Notes: generated from the sequence alone by a model not told the origin. 43,253 nucleotides of DNA from an uncultured Clostridia bacterium (GCA_947631835.1 CANRMW010000003.1:1-43253), one strand, 5' to 3'. Counted from the stretch's first letter, positions 26,075 to 35,592 are shown. Made by a program: numbers and translations.

Positions 26075-28453
26075 TCAGTGCTCCCGCACGACGGTGATGA
26101 ACCGGATCTCGTTCGGCGCGAGGCGGAGATGCAGCCGCAGCTCGCCCCGGCGCGCCTCCCGGATCTCCAGCGTGATCTCCGGCGCGGAGATCTGCTCCAG
26201 ATATTCGACGTCCTCGCGGCTGATGTCCTTCACGCTGCCCAGCCCGATCCATTTGTCCAGCACGCTGCCGTTCTCCTCGTTGAGGATCTGCTGGCGGATG
26301 CGGTAGTTCCCGCCGTCCCGCAGCCCGTCCAGCACCAGCTCCATCGGGTAGTCGTTCCTGTCCTCAAAGAGCGTGCCGATCTCCTCCGGCCGGAAGGAAT
26401 CCTCCTCGCGCATATAGTAGAGGGGACCGAGCGGTCTGCGGTTCCAGCAGAGGATCCTGAGATCCCCGGCGTCGCCCTGCGTCACGATGCAGTTCCCCGT
26501 CCGGGCCACACACTTCTCCCCGAGCTGTCGGAGGAAAAGGCAGGCGTAGTACGCGGGCTTGCGCAGCCCCCCGCGCGAGAGCAGCCCGCCGCTCCCGGAA
26601 AGGACCGAACCGGAATCGGAGAAAACGCCGAGCAGATCGGACGCGTAAAACATCCCGATCGTCCGCACCGCGTGCAGGTTCTGCAGCATGGTCTCCGCGA
26701 CCGTCGCGCCGCGGTAGCAGCTATCCTGCAGGAAATTGCGGTTCGCAAAGCTGATGCCCCACTCCGTCACCCAGTGCTCGCCCTGAAAGTTCCGGCGTTC
26801 CAGCGCCGTATTGATCCGCGCCAGCCCGTCCGAAAGGAGGTCGCGGAACGTCTCCTTCTCGTATTCGCTCCCGACGACATGATACGGGAAGTGGATGCTC
26901 GTGAAAATATCCGGCGGGTATGCGGACGTCAAGAGCTGCCGGATGCTCTGTTCCAGCCGCTCCGCCGTCTCTCCGCCGCGCAGCCCCGGCCCCGCGATGC
27001 GCGCATCGGGAAAGATCTCCCGGATGCAGGCGCAGGTCTTTTCCCAGACGCGCAGCGGACTGTAATCCTTCGCCGCGTAATACTGCCCGTCCCTGCCGCG
27101 AAAGGCGATCTCGAAGACCCACTCGCGGACCGTCTCGTCGCGGTACCTGCCGCGAATATGCCTCAGCAGCGCGGAGACCGCCGCGAGCCACGCTTCCTCG
27201 CTCTCAAAAGAGACGCGCGTCTCGCCGCTGAAAAGCACGCGGGTCTCGCTCGCGAGGGTGCGGTTCTCCCGCGGGCTGAGGTCGCAGAAGACCCGAAAGC
27301 CGTTGTCCACGCAGAAATCGAAGATCTCGTCGAGCGTGGAAAAATTAAACTCGCCCTGCTTCCCGCTCATGATCATCAGGTCGGAAGAAAACACGCTCCA
27401 CATCCGAAGATACTGGATGCCCAGCTCCTTTTTGAGGAGCAGGACCTGCCGCTGCATGCTCGCGGACTGCAAAGCCGAAAACGGCCCGACGTTCACCATC
27501 CGGCTGGTCCAGCGGTTCCACGGCTCCGCGCGGTCGGTGTGCGCGTTGACCACCTCGGCCGTCTGCGTGTTCGGATCCCCCATCTCCTCCATTTTCGAGA
27601 GCATCCGCAGAATGAGCTGCACGCTGTGCTCGTCCAGTTCGGACTGCATCCGGGTCTTGCGGCTCTGGTCCCGGTATTCCTTCGGCGTCACGCCGTATCT
27701 CTCCCGGAACGCCTGGCTGAACATCGAAGGCGTGGAAAAGCCGTTTTCCACCCCGATGCTGGAGATCGGCGCGTCGGTCCGTTCGAGGTCCTTCTTCGCG
27801 GCCTCGAGGCGCAGGTTCTTCAGGTAGATCGGGTACGTCTCGCCCGTGTACCGCTTAAACAGCTTGGAGGTGGCGGACCGGGAGAGGAAGAACCGCTCCG
27901 CGATGTCCGTCATGCTGAGGTTGGACCGAAAGTGCAGACGCACATACTGGACGATCTCAAAGGCGAGCGCGTCCTTGCTGCCCTCGTCGGGGACGTCGGG
28001 ATCGGGGACGAGAAAGTTCCACACCAAAAGCTGCAGGATCAGGCAGAAAAGTCCCTTCTCCTGCAGGCGGGATTTTTCCCGGTTCCCGAGGAAGCATTTC
28101 AGAAGGCCGATCATCATAAAGCGAAACTCCGCATACGCCTGCCCGACGCCGTCGCGGCTGTTCAGGCTGAACCGCGCGAAGGTGCGGCCAAGCGCCACGC
28201 AAAGCTCAAAGTAATCGACGGAGAGCAGCGCCGCGTAGGTGTTCATCTCCATCTGCAAAAACGCCTGTTCCCCCGCGTTGAGAAGCAGCGAGTCCATCTT
28301 CCGGAGAAAGACCGCCCTTCCGCCGACGGTCACGCTGCACCCGCCGTCTACCACAAAGAGAATGCGGACCTCATCCGAGGAGGCCGGGAGATTCTGACTG
28401 CTTTGCAACAGCGTAAACCTCCACCCCGGGATCCTGTCATTCACGCGCCCCAC
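26075..28453 (-). CDS. AraC-family regulator fused to a GH39-like domain
   Basis: The 792-residue protein has a cupin-like N-terminus (about 1-150), a two-helix-turn-helix AraC DNA-binding domain (about 164-262) and a C-terminal region (about 300-792) resembling GH39 beta-xylosidases. The segment WVTEWGIS retains the nucleophile position (Glu564), but where GH39 has FEVWNEPN the sequence reads FEIAFRGRDG (448-456), so the acid/base Glu is missing. I infer that the barrel senses a xyloside-like ligand rather than cleaving it. There is no signal peptide. The first start is GTG at 28453; a GTG at 28444 has better spacing from AAGGGG. A consensus promoter precedes it. Confidence 0.88.
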   Translation of the reverse strand: MGRVNDRIPGWRFTLLQSSQNLPASSDEVRILFVVDGGCSVTVGGRAVFLRKMDSLLLNAGEQAFLQMEMNTYAALLSVDYFELCVALGRTFARFSLNSRDGVGQAYAEFRFMMIGLLKCFLGNREKSRLQEKGLFCLILQLLVWNFLVPDPDVPDEGSKDALAFEIVQYVRLHFRSNLSMTDIAERFFLSRSATSKLFKRYTGETYPIYLKNLRLEAAKKDLERTDAPISSIGVENGFSTPSMFSQAFRERYGVTPKEYRDQSRKTRMQSELDEHSVQLILRMLSKMEEMGDPNTQTAEVVNAHTDRAEPWNRWTSRMVNVGPFSALQSASMQRQVLLLKKELGIQYLRMWSVFSSDLMIMSGKQGEFNFSTLDEIFDFCVDNGFRVFCDLSPRENRTLASETRVLFSGETRVSFESEEAWLAAVSALLRHIRGRYRDETVREWVFEIAFRGRDGQYYAAKDYSPLRVWEKTCACIREIFPDARIAGPGLRGGETAERLEQSIRQLLTSAYPPDIFTSIHFPYHVVGSEYEKETFRDLLSDGLARINTALERRNFQGEHWVTEWGISFANRNFLQDSCYRGATVAETMLQNLHAVRTIGMFYASDLLGVFSDSGSVLSGSGGLLSRGGLRKPAYYACLFLRQLGEKCVARTGNCIVTQGDAGDLRILCWNRRPLGPLYYMREEDSFRPEEIGTLFEDRNDYPMELVLDGLRDGGNYRIRQQILNEENGSVLDKWIGLGSVKDISREDVEYLEQISAPEITLEIREARRGELRLHLRLAPNEIRFITVVREH

Positions 28454-28473
28454 CCCTTTCCTGATGCAAAATC

Positions 28474-28502
28474 ATTATAGCAAGCCCGCCGAGGAAAGTC
28501 AA
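28474..28502 (-). promoter_or_regulatory. Promoter of the AraC-GH39 regulator gene
   Basis: On the minus strand TTGACT, a 17-base spacer and TATAAT, close to perfect sigma-A consensus, 20 bases before the first start codon. Confidence 0.85.
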
Positions 28503-28513
28503 CCGCGGCGCGG

Positions 28514-28548
28514 CAAAACGGGGAGGACGCCTTTCAGCGTCCTCCCCG
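28514..28548 (-). terminator. Terminator of the GH63-like gene
   Basis: A perfect 12-bp stem (28519-28530 with 28537-28548) precedes TTTTGCC on the minus strand. Confidence 0.75.
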
Positions 28549-28602
28549 CTCTTGTGATTTCGCAGCCGTGCCCGGACGGGGCCGCACAGGAAACGCGGCG
28601 CC

Positions 28603-30105
28603 TTACCACGCTTCCTGTTCCGGAAAGCGCAGCGGCTTTTGCGCGTCCCCCAGCGCGCCGGCCTCATAGAGCGCCGTGAGCGCCATAAGCCCGCCCCAGT
28701 GGTAAAAGGGATCGCTGCTCTCCACGTCGCAGCCCAGTCCGCTTTCGCCGCCGTAATTTTCGTGGACATGCCCATGCTCCCGCCATTCCCCGAGCAGCAG
28801 CGCGACGGACTTTTCCGCCAGCATCCGGCACTCCGCGGCGCACCCCTGCCGCCGCAGCGCGAGGTAAACGAGGAAGTTGTGCGGCGGCCAGATCCTCCCG
28901 CGCCAGTATTCCTGGTCCGCATAAGCGGGGTCGTTCCGCGCGACGGACGGGATCATGAAGGTCCCGGCAAATTCCTTCGGATCGTGGAAATGTCCGAGCA
29001 TCCGCCGGACGCGCTCCGGCGCGACGCGGTCGCTGAAGAGGGCGTAGAAATTCGTCGGGCCCATGCGCGGGCTGAACGCTCCGGTATCCGTCCGGCGGTT
29101 GAGGTACATCCCCGCCTCCTCGCACCAGAGCTCTTCCATCCCCGCCTTGCATTTTTCGGCGCGGGAAAGCAGCTCGGCGCGTTCCGCGTCCCTTTCGAGC
29201 ACACCGGCAAGCTCCGCCAGGACCTCGCAGTCCATGATGTACAGCCCGCAAAGCCCCACGTCCGCGAGACACATCAAATGCGTTTCGGGATCGAACGGGA
29301 CGCCGTCGTAGAGCGGCGAATTGTCCATGCCGGATTCGAGCGCCGCGCCGTAGCTGTCCCCGACGCCGTCGGATTCCCAGTGCCGCCCCTCCCTCGGCGC
29401 GTAGGGGTCGGAGCCCCAGCAGAGCTGCCCGGTGGGAAGCATCCGGTGTTCGGCAAACCAGCGGTTCCATTCCAACAGGCTGTCAAAGAGCGAAGCGGCG
29501 AGCGTCCGGTCTCCGAAGCACCGGCAGACCTCCCGCACGGCCAGCGCGCCGACGGGCGGCTGCGAGCGGTCCCGCGTCTTGTAATCGTTCGCCGCGCCGA
29601 AATTCGGGACGAACCCCGCCTCCGTCTTCTCCCCGAGGATCGCATAGAGATTCGCCTTCGCGAGCACCTGCGAGACCGGGATCGACATCATGGCGGAAAA
29701 GAAGGTATCCCAGCAAAACAGCACATAGCCGCCCCAGCCCGCGCTCCATATCCGGCTGACCGGCGAGCACATCCGCGCCTTTTCCGGCTCGAACACCGTG
29801 TCCCAGCTCAGGCACGAGGACATGGCGAGGTATGCGTCCGAAAGCGCCCCGAAGCGTCCCGCCTCACGAAGCAGCGCCGCCCGCGCGGCCTCGAACCGCA
29901 CCGCGAGCGCTTCGGCGGAGACGGGGCCGCCCGTGGAAACGGCGACGGGGCGGTCCAGCCGCAGGGCGAGGTACGGCGAGGCAAAGCCCGCGTTCCCCTC
30001 CTCGATCTGCACGCCGTCCGTATCCACGCGCACCTTCTTCCCGGGCAGAACGCCCAGAATGCCGCCGTACTTCCGGACCGCATAGCCGGGCCGGTTCCAA
30101 AGCAC
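28603..30105 (-). CDS. GH63-like glycosidase, catalytic part of an interrupted gene
   Basis: The 500-residue frame encodes an (alpha/alpha)6 barrel of the GH63 (clan GH-G) kind: CWDTFF (131-136), SGMDNSPLYD with the likely acid Asp, RGRIWPPHNFLVYLAL and HVHENYGGESG with the likely base Glu. These enzymes remove alpha-linked glucose or mannose. The N-terminal beta domain is cut off by an in-frame TAG (30112-30114) only three codons before the GTG used here as a start. TAG, GGGGCG and GTG are close enough for termination-reinitiation, but the simplest reading is a nonsense mutation in a gene spanning 30441-28603 (612 codons). Confidence 0.75.
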   Translation of the reverse strand: MLWNRPGYAVRKYGGILGVLPGKKVRVDTDGVQIEEGNAGFASPYLALRLDRPVAVSTGGPVSAEALAVRFEAARAALLREAGRFGALSDAYLAMSSCLSWDTVFEPEKARMCSPVSRIWSAGWGGYVLFCWDTFFSAMMSIPVSQVLAKANLYAILGEKTEAGFVPNFGAANDYKTRDRSQPPVGALAVREVCRCFGDRTLAASLFDSLLEWNRWFAEHRMLPTGQLCWGSDPYAPREGRHWESDGVGDSYGAALESGMDNSPLYDGVPFDPETHLMCLADVGLCGLYIMDCEVLAELAGVLERDAERAELLSRAEKCKAGMEELWCEEAGMYLNRRTDTGAFSPRMGPTNFYALFSDRVAPERVRRMLGHFHDPKEFAGTFMIPSVARNDPAYADQEYWRGRIWPPHNFLVYLALRRQGCAAECRMLAEKSVALLLGEWREHGHVHENYGGESGLGCDVESSDPFYHWGGLMALTALYEAGALGDAQKPLRFPEQEAW

Positions 30106-30111
30106 CGCCCC

Positions 30112-30441
30112 CTAGACGAGCAGCGCCGCGGAGACGGGACGAAGCGGCGTGACGAGCAGATACAGCGCGCCGTCGCGCGTCATGCTCTGCACGCGCAGGG
30201 ACGCGTCCCCAAAGTGAAGCGTCAGCTCCGTGTAGCTCCCGTCTGCGGCGCGGATCCCCGGCCGGACCGTCTCCGCGCCGCGGGTCTTCCGCCCGACCAG
30301 CGCCTCCGTGAGGATGCGCCCGTCCCGATAGGTCTTCAGCCCGAGGTTGACCGCAAAGCCTTCCGGCATGAGCACATGGGAGAGCACGCTCCGGCTGTTC
30401 CATGTGTTCCAGCCCGCCGCCTGCGGTATCTTTTCTTTCAT
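30112..30441 (-). pseudogene. N-terminal fragment of the GH63-like gene, ended by amber codon
   Basis: This 109-residue frame starts MKEKIPQAAGWNTWNSR after an AGAGAGGA site and ends at TAG (30112-30114). Its sequence (GWNTWNSRSVLSHVLMPEG, then beta strands such as ELTLHFGDASLRVQSM) looks like the N-terminal beta-sandwich of GH63-type enzymes and continues in the same frame beyond the stop. It is therefore the front of the gene at 28603-30105. The possibilities are a true nonsense mutation, a sequencing error or two separate chains. Confidence 0.7.
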
Positions 30442-30465
30442 AAAGGTCCTCTCTTTCTTCTGTAC

Positions 30466-30488
30466 GAGCAATATGCGAAATATTGTTC
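30466..30488. promoter_or_regulatory. Inverted repeat, probable operator between divergent genes
   Basis: GAGCAATAT (30466-30474) and ATATTGTTC (30480-30488) form nine-base arms with one mismatch around a five-base centre. It lies 10 bases upstream of the -35 of the plus-strand AraC gene and 25 bases before the GH63-like start. Confidence 0.55.
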
Positions 30489-30497
30489 ATAAAGGTA

Positions 30498-30527
30498 TTG
30501 ACAACGAATCCGAAAAGTATGTAATAT
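30498..30527 (+). promoter_or_regulatory. Promoter of the membrane AraC regulator gene
   Basis: TTGACA (30498-30503), an 18-base spacer and TAATAT (30522-30527), in a locally AT-rich patch unlike its surroundings. Confidence 0.75.
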
Positions 30528-30621
30528 ATATTTATCCCCTTTGAAGCGGGGCAGTCCTTGGAGACTTTCGACGATGTACTGACTTTTTGCAGCGTTCAGG
30601 AAACGGAAAGGAGACAGCCGT

Positions 30622-32850
30622 ATGAAGCGCACAGGAAGCAAATCCATATACAGCCGAAGCCTGTTTTCGATCATGCTGATCGGTCTGACCGGCCTTTTGA
30701 TGTTCAGCGCGCTGTTCATCCCGCGCTTTCTCAACGTGGTCTGGCAGAACGAGCGGAACCAGCACCGTTACCAGTTGGAGCAGACGGGCGCGACGGTCAA
30801 CAACCTGCTGGAAACGCTCGAAAACCTGCGCGTCGCGATCGGCGTCAACGATTCCCTGCACTCCTACCAACTCCGCAACGGGGAGACGCTTTCGGTGATC
30901 CAGGCCTCGAAGGAGCTGCAAAAATACACCGCCACCGCGCCGATCATCTACAACCTGTTTTTCTATATCTATGGCTCCGACAAGATCGTGGGCAGAGACT
31001 CCGTATACAAGAAATCGGATTTCGCCTCAACGGTACAGTATTACCCCGACTTCCCGCAGGAGGACCTGTTCCGGATCCTGGAGGACCCCGGCAGCGGGGC
31101 CATCCTTCCCTCCATGAAGGTCGTGCTTTCGCCCCGGCGGGCGGGGACGCGCGTGCTCTCCGTCATTCTTCCGATCTCCTCGCGCAACAGCGCGCCATAC
31201 GGGTCGCTTCTCATCCAACTCGATGAGAAGGCGCTCGCCGGCGAGCTGCAAAAGTCGCAGAGCGACGGCAGCACGGTCGTGCTGATGTCCGGGGAGACGC
31301 TGCTTTTCAGCAGCAGCACGCTGGAGGAGGAGACCCTCGCCGCGCTCACCGCGCTCCCGGCTTCCGGCTCCGGCGAGACCGTGCTGCTCGAAAGCCTGAC
31401 GGACCGCCTCGCCTATTCCCTGTACCCTGTCTCCTCCCAAAAGACGCCGCTCCGCTGCTTCATCCTCAGCGACCGCAAAAGCCTTTCCGCCTCCGTCTAC
31501 GCCACGGTCATCAGCCTCATCCTGTGGTTCTGCCTCGGCCTTTGGGTGCTCGTTTTGGCGAGCTTCGTGGTCGCCCGGTACAATTACCGCCCGATCCGCG
31601 CGATCCTCGAGATGTTCGGCATCCCCGTGACGCGCGAGATGCTCGGCCGCATCAACGAGGCGGAGATGGTGACGGCGGCGTTCCAGCAGATCCGCATCAA
31701 CACGCAGACGTATGTGCGGGAGTCTCTGGTGAACCGGCTGCTCACCGGGCAGTACGAGAGCACACAAGCCCTGCGCGACCACTGCGACCGCGCGGGCATC
31801 GATCCCGCAGCCGCGAAGTATTTCTCGTTCATCCTCCCCATGACGACGGAAAACCGCACGCCGATGGAAACGGACGCTCTGGCGGGAACGCTCGAGGAGG
31901 GCGCGAAGTATTATCTGCTCCGCAGCCTGCTGCGCAACTGCTACTGCGGCATCCTCGCCTGCTCGGACCCGGACACCGACGCGCAGCGCCTCTCCGAGGC
32001 GGTCTGCGCCCGCATGGAGGCTCTGCTCGGCTTCCCCGTCACGCTGTTTTTCAGCCGGCCCGTCACGCAGATCGAGGACGTCGCCGACGCCTACGCGGAG
32101 ATCAGCAAGAAATCCGCGCCGCTGCGCCTTCTGCCGTACCGCACGGGCGTGATCCGGTATGACGACGAGGTGCCGGACGCGATCCCGGACGACATCCAGA
32201 CCCGCGCGCTGCTCACGAACCTCGGCGACGCCATCACGCAGCAGAGCCGCAGCCAGCTTCTCACGGCGCTGCAAACGCTGACGGCGAAGCTGGAGGCGAA
32301 GGAGACCTCGCTGCCCATCGCACGCTCCGTCGGGCTGGACGCCTGCGCCATGCTGCTGCAAGAGCTGCACCGCCTGAAGGTCACCTCGCCGACGGACGTC
32401 GCGGATTTCAACCCGCTCGTTTCCCCGTGGACGGAGACGAAAAGCTCCGTCGCGAAGACGCTCCTCGCCATGGGAGACCGTCTGGCCGCACAGTACGACA
32501 AGCAGGACAACCAGCTCAAAAACGTCTGGATGGAGGATATCCTCCTCTACATCGAAAACCATCTTCTGGATTACGACTTCTCCGCCTATACCGTCGCCGA
32601 AGCGTTTTCCATGTCGCTCTCCACGTTCAGCCACGCGTTCAAGCGCAACATGAACGAGACGTTCCAAAACTACACCAACCGCCTGAAGGTGCAGATCGCA
32701 AAGCACCTGCTGACGGAGACCGATCTCTCCCTCAACGAGATCGCCGACCACCTCCGGTACTCGAACCCCTCGAACTTCGGGCGGATGTTCAAGGCGGAAA
32801 CGCAGATGACGCCGAACAGCTTTCGGAACGAGTACGGGATCCAGAAATGA
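30622..32850 (+). CDS. Membrane-bound AraC-family regulator with extracellular sensor
   Basis: The 742-residue protein has two membrane helices (about 12-36 and 293-321) flanking an extracellular sensor domain of some 255 residues, then a cytoplasmic region and a C-terminal AraC DNA-binding domain (about 636-742; TVAEAFSMSLSTFSHAFKRNM, and LNEIADHLRYSNPSNFGRMFK). Such one-component receptors are common near Lpl/Ytc importers in Firmicutes and turn them on when a sugar or its binding protein is sensed outside. AAAGGAG precedes the start. It is divergent from the GH63-like gene and convergent with the second importer operon, so it probably regulates one or both. Confidence 0.9.
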   Translation: MKRTGSKSIYSRSLFSIMLIGLTGLLMFSALFIPRFLNVVWQNERNQHRYQLEQTGATVNNLLETLENLRVAIGVNDSLHSYQLRNGETLSVIQASKELQKYTATAPIIYNLFFYIYGSDKIVGRDSVYKKSDFASTVQYYPDFPQEDLFRILEDPGSGAILPSMKVVLSPRRAGTRVLSVILPISSRNSAPYGSLLIQLDEKALAGELQKSQSDGSTVVLMSGETLLFSSSTLEEETLAALTALPASGSGETVLLESLTDRLAYSLYPVSSQKTPLRCFILSDRKSLSASVYATVISLILWFCLGLWVLVLASFVVARYNYRPIRAILEMFGIPVTREMLGRINEAEMVTAAFQQIRINTQTYVRESLVNRLLTGQYESTQALRDHCDRAGIDPAAAKYFSFILPMTTENRTPMETDALAGTLEEGAKYYLLRSLLRNCYCGILACSDPDTDAQRLSEAVCARMEALLGFPVTLFFSRPVTQIEDVADAYAEISKKSAPLRLLPYRTGVIRYDDEVPDAIPDDIQTRALLTNLGDAITQQSRSQLLTALQTLTAKLEAKETSLPIARSVGLDACAMLLQELHRLKVTSPTDVADFNPLVSPWTETKSSVAKTLLAMGDRLAAQYDKQDNQLKNVWMEDILLYIENHLLDYDFSAYTVAEAFSMSLSTFSHAFKRNMNETFQNYTNRLKVQIAKHLLTETDLSLNEIADHLRYSNPSNFGRMFKAETQMTPNSFRNEYGIQK

Positions 32851-32892
32851 CCGGAACCGCGCCGCCGTGCGAAAAAACGGCGGAAACCCAGC

Positions 32893-32926
32893 GGAAGCCC
32901 GTGACACCACGGGCTTCCACTTTTTC
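32893..32926 (+). terminator. Terminator of the membrane AraC gene
   Basis: A perfect 11-bp stem, 32893-32903 with 32908-32918, loop ACAC, followed by ACTTTTT. It lies between convergent genes and may also act leftward. Confidence 0.85.
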
Positions 32927-32987
32927 TGTGTATGAACTTTCCTACAAAATTTCCAGGGATCGGTATGCTCGCATCAAGGCGGTGCGA

Positions 32988-34604
32988 TCAGCCCAGCGTG
33001 CGCTCATACGCAGCCTGATAGATCTCCGTGTAGCGCGAAAGTCCGAGGTTCTCCATCTCCTGGAGATACGAATCCCAGTTCTCCTCCACGCCGCCGTTGA
33101 CGAACCAGTCGGTGAACGCCGTAGACTTATAGGTATCGACGTCGGTCTGGATGATCGCCAGCTCCTGCGACTCTTCTTCGGTGAACTTCAGGCTCGGCAC
33201 GTTGTTGTCGCGATCGACATAGGGGCTGTAGATCTCGTCAAATCCGAGCTTCATCTGATCCGCCGGCGTCAGAGCAGTAAAGAGCGATTCGACCGCGTCG
33301 CCGCCCATGGTCGGCACGCCGCCGCTGATGGCGTACTTGTACTTCCAAGTATCGTAGTCCATACCTTCGGGCGGATCATTGATCGTCAGCTTGCCGTCTT
33401 CCTCGGTGAGGGTGACGCCGATCGGGCCGTAGGCTGCCTGTGCCGCGTTGATCGGGATGAAGAACTGATCGACCCAGCGCATAAGCCCTTCTTTGTTTTC
33501 GCACTCCGCGCTCATGACGAACTTCGGAACGCCGTCATATTCGGAATTTTCGCGGTTGCCGTTGTAGAACTGGTCGCCGTTCGGGCCCTTGAGGACCGGG
33601 ACCGCGTCGTAGGAATCCTGATACGCGATGTTCAGCGGGTCCTTGATCCAGCAGGAAACGACGCCGACGATCGGGATATCGTTGCCCATGCGGGCGGACA
33701 TTGTGCTCCAGGTCAGGGTGGCGCACTCCTCGGGGATCAGCTCTTCCTCATAGAGGTGGTGCATCCAGGCGGCGTAGTTCTTCCAGTTTTCCGTGGTCGG
33801 CACATACTCGACCTTGCCGTCCCTAAGGCGGAAATCGCAGGAATAACTGTTCTGTGCCCCGAACGCGCCGGTAAACGGCGTGCCGATCGGGTCCATATAG
33901 AGCGGGAGCTCGTCGTTCTCGCCGTTGCCGTTCGGGTCGCCGTCACGGAAGGCGATGAGGACCTGCTCGAGCTCGTCGATGGTGGTGGGCATCTCAAGAT
34001 TGAGCGCTTCGAGCCAATCCGTGTTGATGAGCGTCACTTCGAACGTCTCCGGCCGGAACAGCATCTTGTCGGAAAGGAAGTAGATGCCGCCGTTGAGATC
34101 GGTAATCGCGCTGCGGTACACGTCGTCGCTCTCGATCCACGCCTTCAGGTTCGGCGTGTTCTCGTCGGTGATGAGGTCCTGCAGATTCGCGAACATGACG
34201 GCGTTGTTCGACACGTCGGAATTGGTGAGGCACTGCCAGCCGATGAACGCGTCGGGCAGGTCGTTGCCCGCGAGGAGCGCGGCCTTCTTCGTGGACCAGT
34301 CGGACTGGATGCACTCGAAGGAGATATCCACGCCCGCGTCCGCGGCGATCTGCTGATAGAACGGGTTGTCGTTGATGTCTTCGGTCGCGGTGTTCAGGAT
34401 GGCGATGATCTCATAGTGGGGCGTCTCCCCCGTGGGCTCCTCGCCGCCGGTCTCGCCGCCGCCCGCTGCGGTAGAGTTCCCGCCGCCGGCCGTGGAAGCC
34501 GGGGTGCTGCTGCCGCTGCCGGAGCCGCCGCTGCAGCCCGCGAGCAGCGCCGCGGTCATGCAAAGGACCAGCAGGATCGAAACGATTTTGGTGATTCTTT
34601 TCAT
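32988..34604 (-). CDS. Sugar ABC transporter substrate-binding lipoprotein
   Basis: The 538-residue protein has a lipoprotein signal peptide ending in LLAGC (Cys24), a Gly/Ser/Thr linker to about residue 60 and the extended LipO/LplA-type ligand-binding fold. The segment DPNGNGENDE resembles a calcium-binding loop seen in these binding proteins. It is the last gene of the second importer operon, and AAAGGAGG precedes the start. Its linker is similar in composition to that of the first binding protein, but the mature sequences differ, so the two systems likely take up different sugars. Confidence 0.92.
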   Translation of the reverse strand: MKRITKIVSILLVLCMTAALLAGCSGGSGSGSSTPASTAGGGNSTAAGGGETGGEEPTGETPHYEIIAILNTATEDINDNPFYQQIAADAGVDISFECIQSDWSTKKAALLAGNDLPDAFIGWQCLTNSDVSNNAVMFANLQDLITDENTPNLKAWIESDDVYRSAITDLNGGIYFLSDKMLFRPETFEVTLINTDWLEALNLEMPTTIDELEQVLIAFRDGDPNGNGENDELPLYMDPIGTPFTGAFGAQNSYSCDFRLRDGKVEYVPTTENWKNYAAWMHHLYEEELIPEECATLTWSTMSARMGNDIPIVGVVSCWIKDPLNIAYQDSYDAVPVLKGPNGDQFYNGNRENSEYDGVPKFVMSAECENKEGLMRWVDQFFIPINAAQAAYGPIGVTLTEEDGKLTINDPPEGMDYDTWKYKYAISGGVPTMGGDAVESLFTALTPADQMKLGFDEIYSPYVDRDNNVPSLKFTEEESQELAIIQTDVDTYKSTAFTDWFVNGGVEENWDSYLQEMENLGLSRYTEIYQAAYERTLG

Positions 34605-34670
34605 TACAGTAATCCTCCTTTGAAATGATGTATGTGTTTTACACCGGAGCGGAACAGGCCCGCGCCGGGA

Positions 34671-35561
34671 TCAACCCTTGATGGAACCGATCATCACTCC
34701 CTTCGCAAAATACTTTTGCAGGAAAGGATACACGCACATGATCGGGATCGTGGACACCACGATCGAGCAGTATTTCAGAAGATCTCTGAGGCGCTGCTGC
34801 ATCATGCCCGTCGTCTGTCCGCTGGCCCCCGTGCGCATACTCATGGAATTGGCAATGAGGATATCCCGCAGCGCGATCTGCAGCGGACGGTATTCCTTGC
34901 TCTGAATGTAGAGCAGCGCGTCAAAATAGCTGTTCCATATACCAACCGCCACATAAAGGCCGATAACGGCCAGGATCGCCTTGGAGAGGGGCAGGACCAT
35001 CGTGAAGAAGAAGCGGATGTTCCCGCAGCCGTCGATGCGCGCCGCGTCCCAGAGCGCCTCCGGGATATTGCTTTGCAGGAAGGTGCGCGCGATGATCATA
35101 TTGTACACGCTGAAGCACCCGGGTATAATGAGGACCAGCGGGTTGTCGATGAGGTTCAGGTTCTTCATCAGGATGTAGGTGGGGATCATCCCGCCGCCGA
35201 AGAACATCGGGATCGTGAAGAAGATGGTGATCCCGTTGCGCAGCATCATGTCTCTGCGGGACATGGCGTAAGCGGCCGGGATCGTGACGCAGAGCGAGAC
35301 CAGCGTGCCGATGATCGTGTAGATGATCGTGTTGCGGTAGCCTGTCCACAGCGGCTCATACTCAAAGATCTTTTTGTACCCGTCGAGGAAGATCTCCTGC
35401 GGGAAGAACCAGACCTTGCCGTTCGCAAGGGCGTTCGGATCGCTGAACGACGCGATCACGACGAAATAGATCGGATACGCCGCGCCGATCAGAATGACGA
35501 CGCTGACGAAATACAGGGCAAACAGTCCCAGCTTTTCCGACAGGGAATGTGTCTGCTTCAT
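34671..35561 (-). CDS. Carbohydrate ABC transporter permease (LplC/YtcP-type)
   Basis: The 296-residue, six-helix permease carries the EAA loop WDAARIDGCGNIRFFFTMVLPL and the C-terminus YPFLQKYFAKGVMIGSIKG that closely parallels the MalG-like permease of the first system. It lies between the partner permease (31-base gap) and the binding protein (66-base gap). AGGAGG precedes the start. Confidence 0.93.
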   Translation of the reverse strand: MKQTHSLSEKLGLFALYFVSVVILIGAAYPIYFVVIASFSDPNALANGKVWFFPQEIFLDGYKKIFEYEPLWTGYRNTIIYTIIGTLVSLCVTIPAAYAMSRRDMMLRNGITIFFTIPMFFGGGMIPTYILMKNLNLIDNPLVLIIPGCFSVYNMIIARTFLQSNIPEALWDAARIDGCGNIRFFFTMVLPLSKAILAVIGLYVAVGIWNSYFDALLYIQSKEYRPLQIALRDILIANSMSMRTGASGQTTGMMQQRLRDLLKYCSIVVSTIPIMCVYPFLQKYFAKGVMIGSIKG

Positions 35562-35592
35562 AAGATGAGAGCCTCCTTTCTGAAACGCCGCG

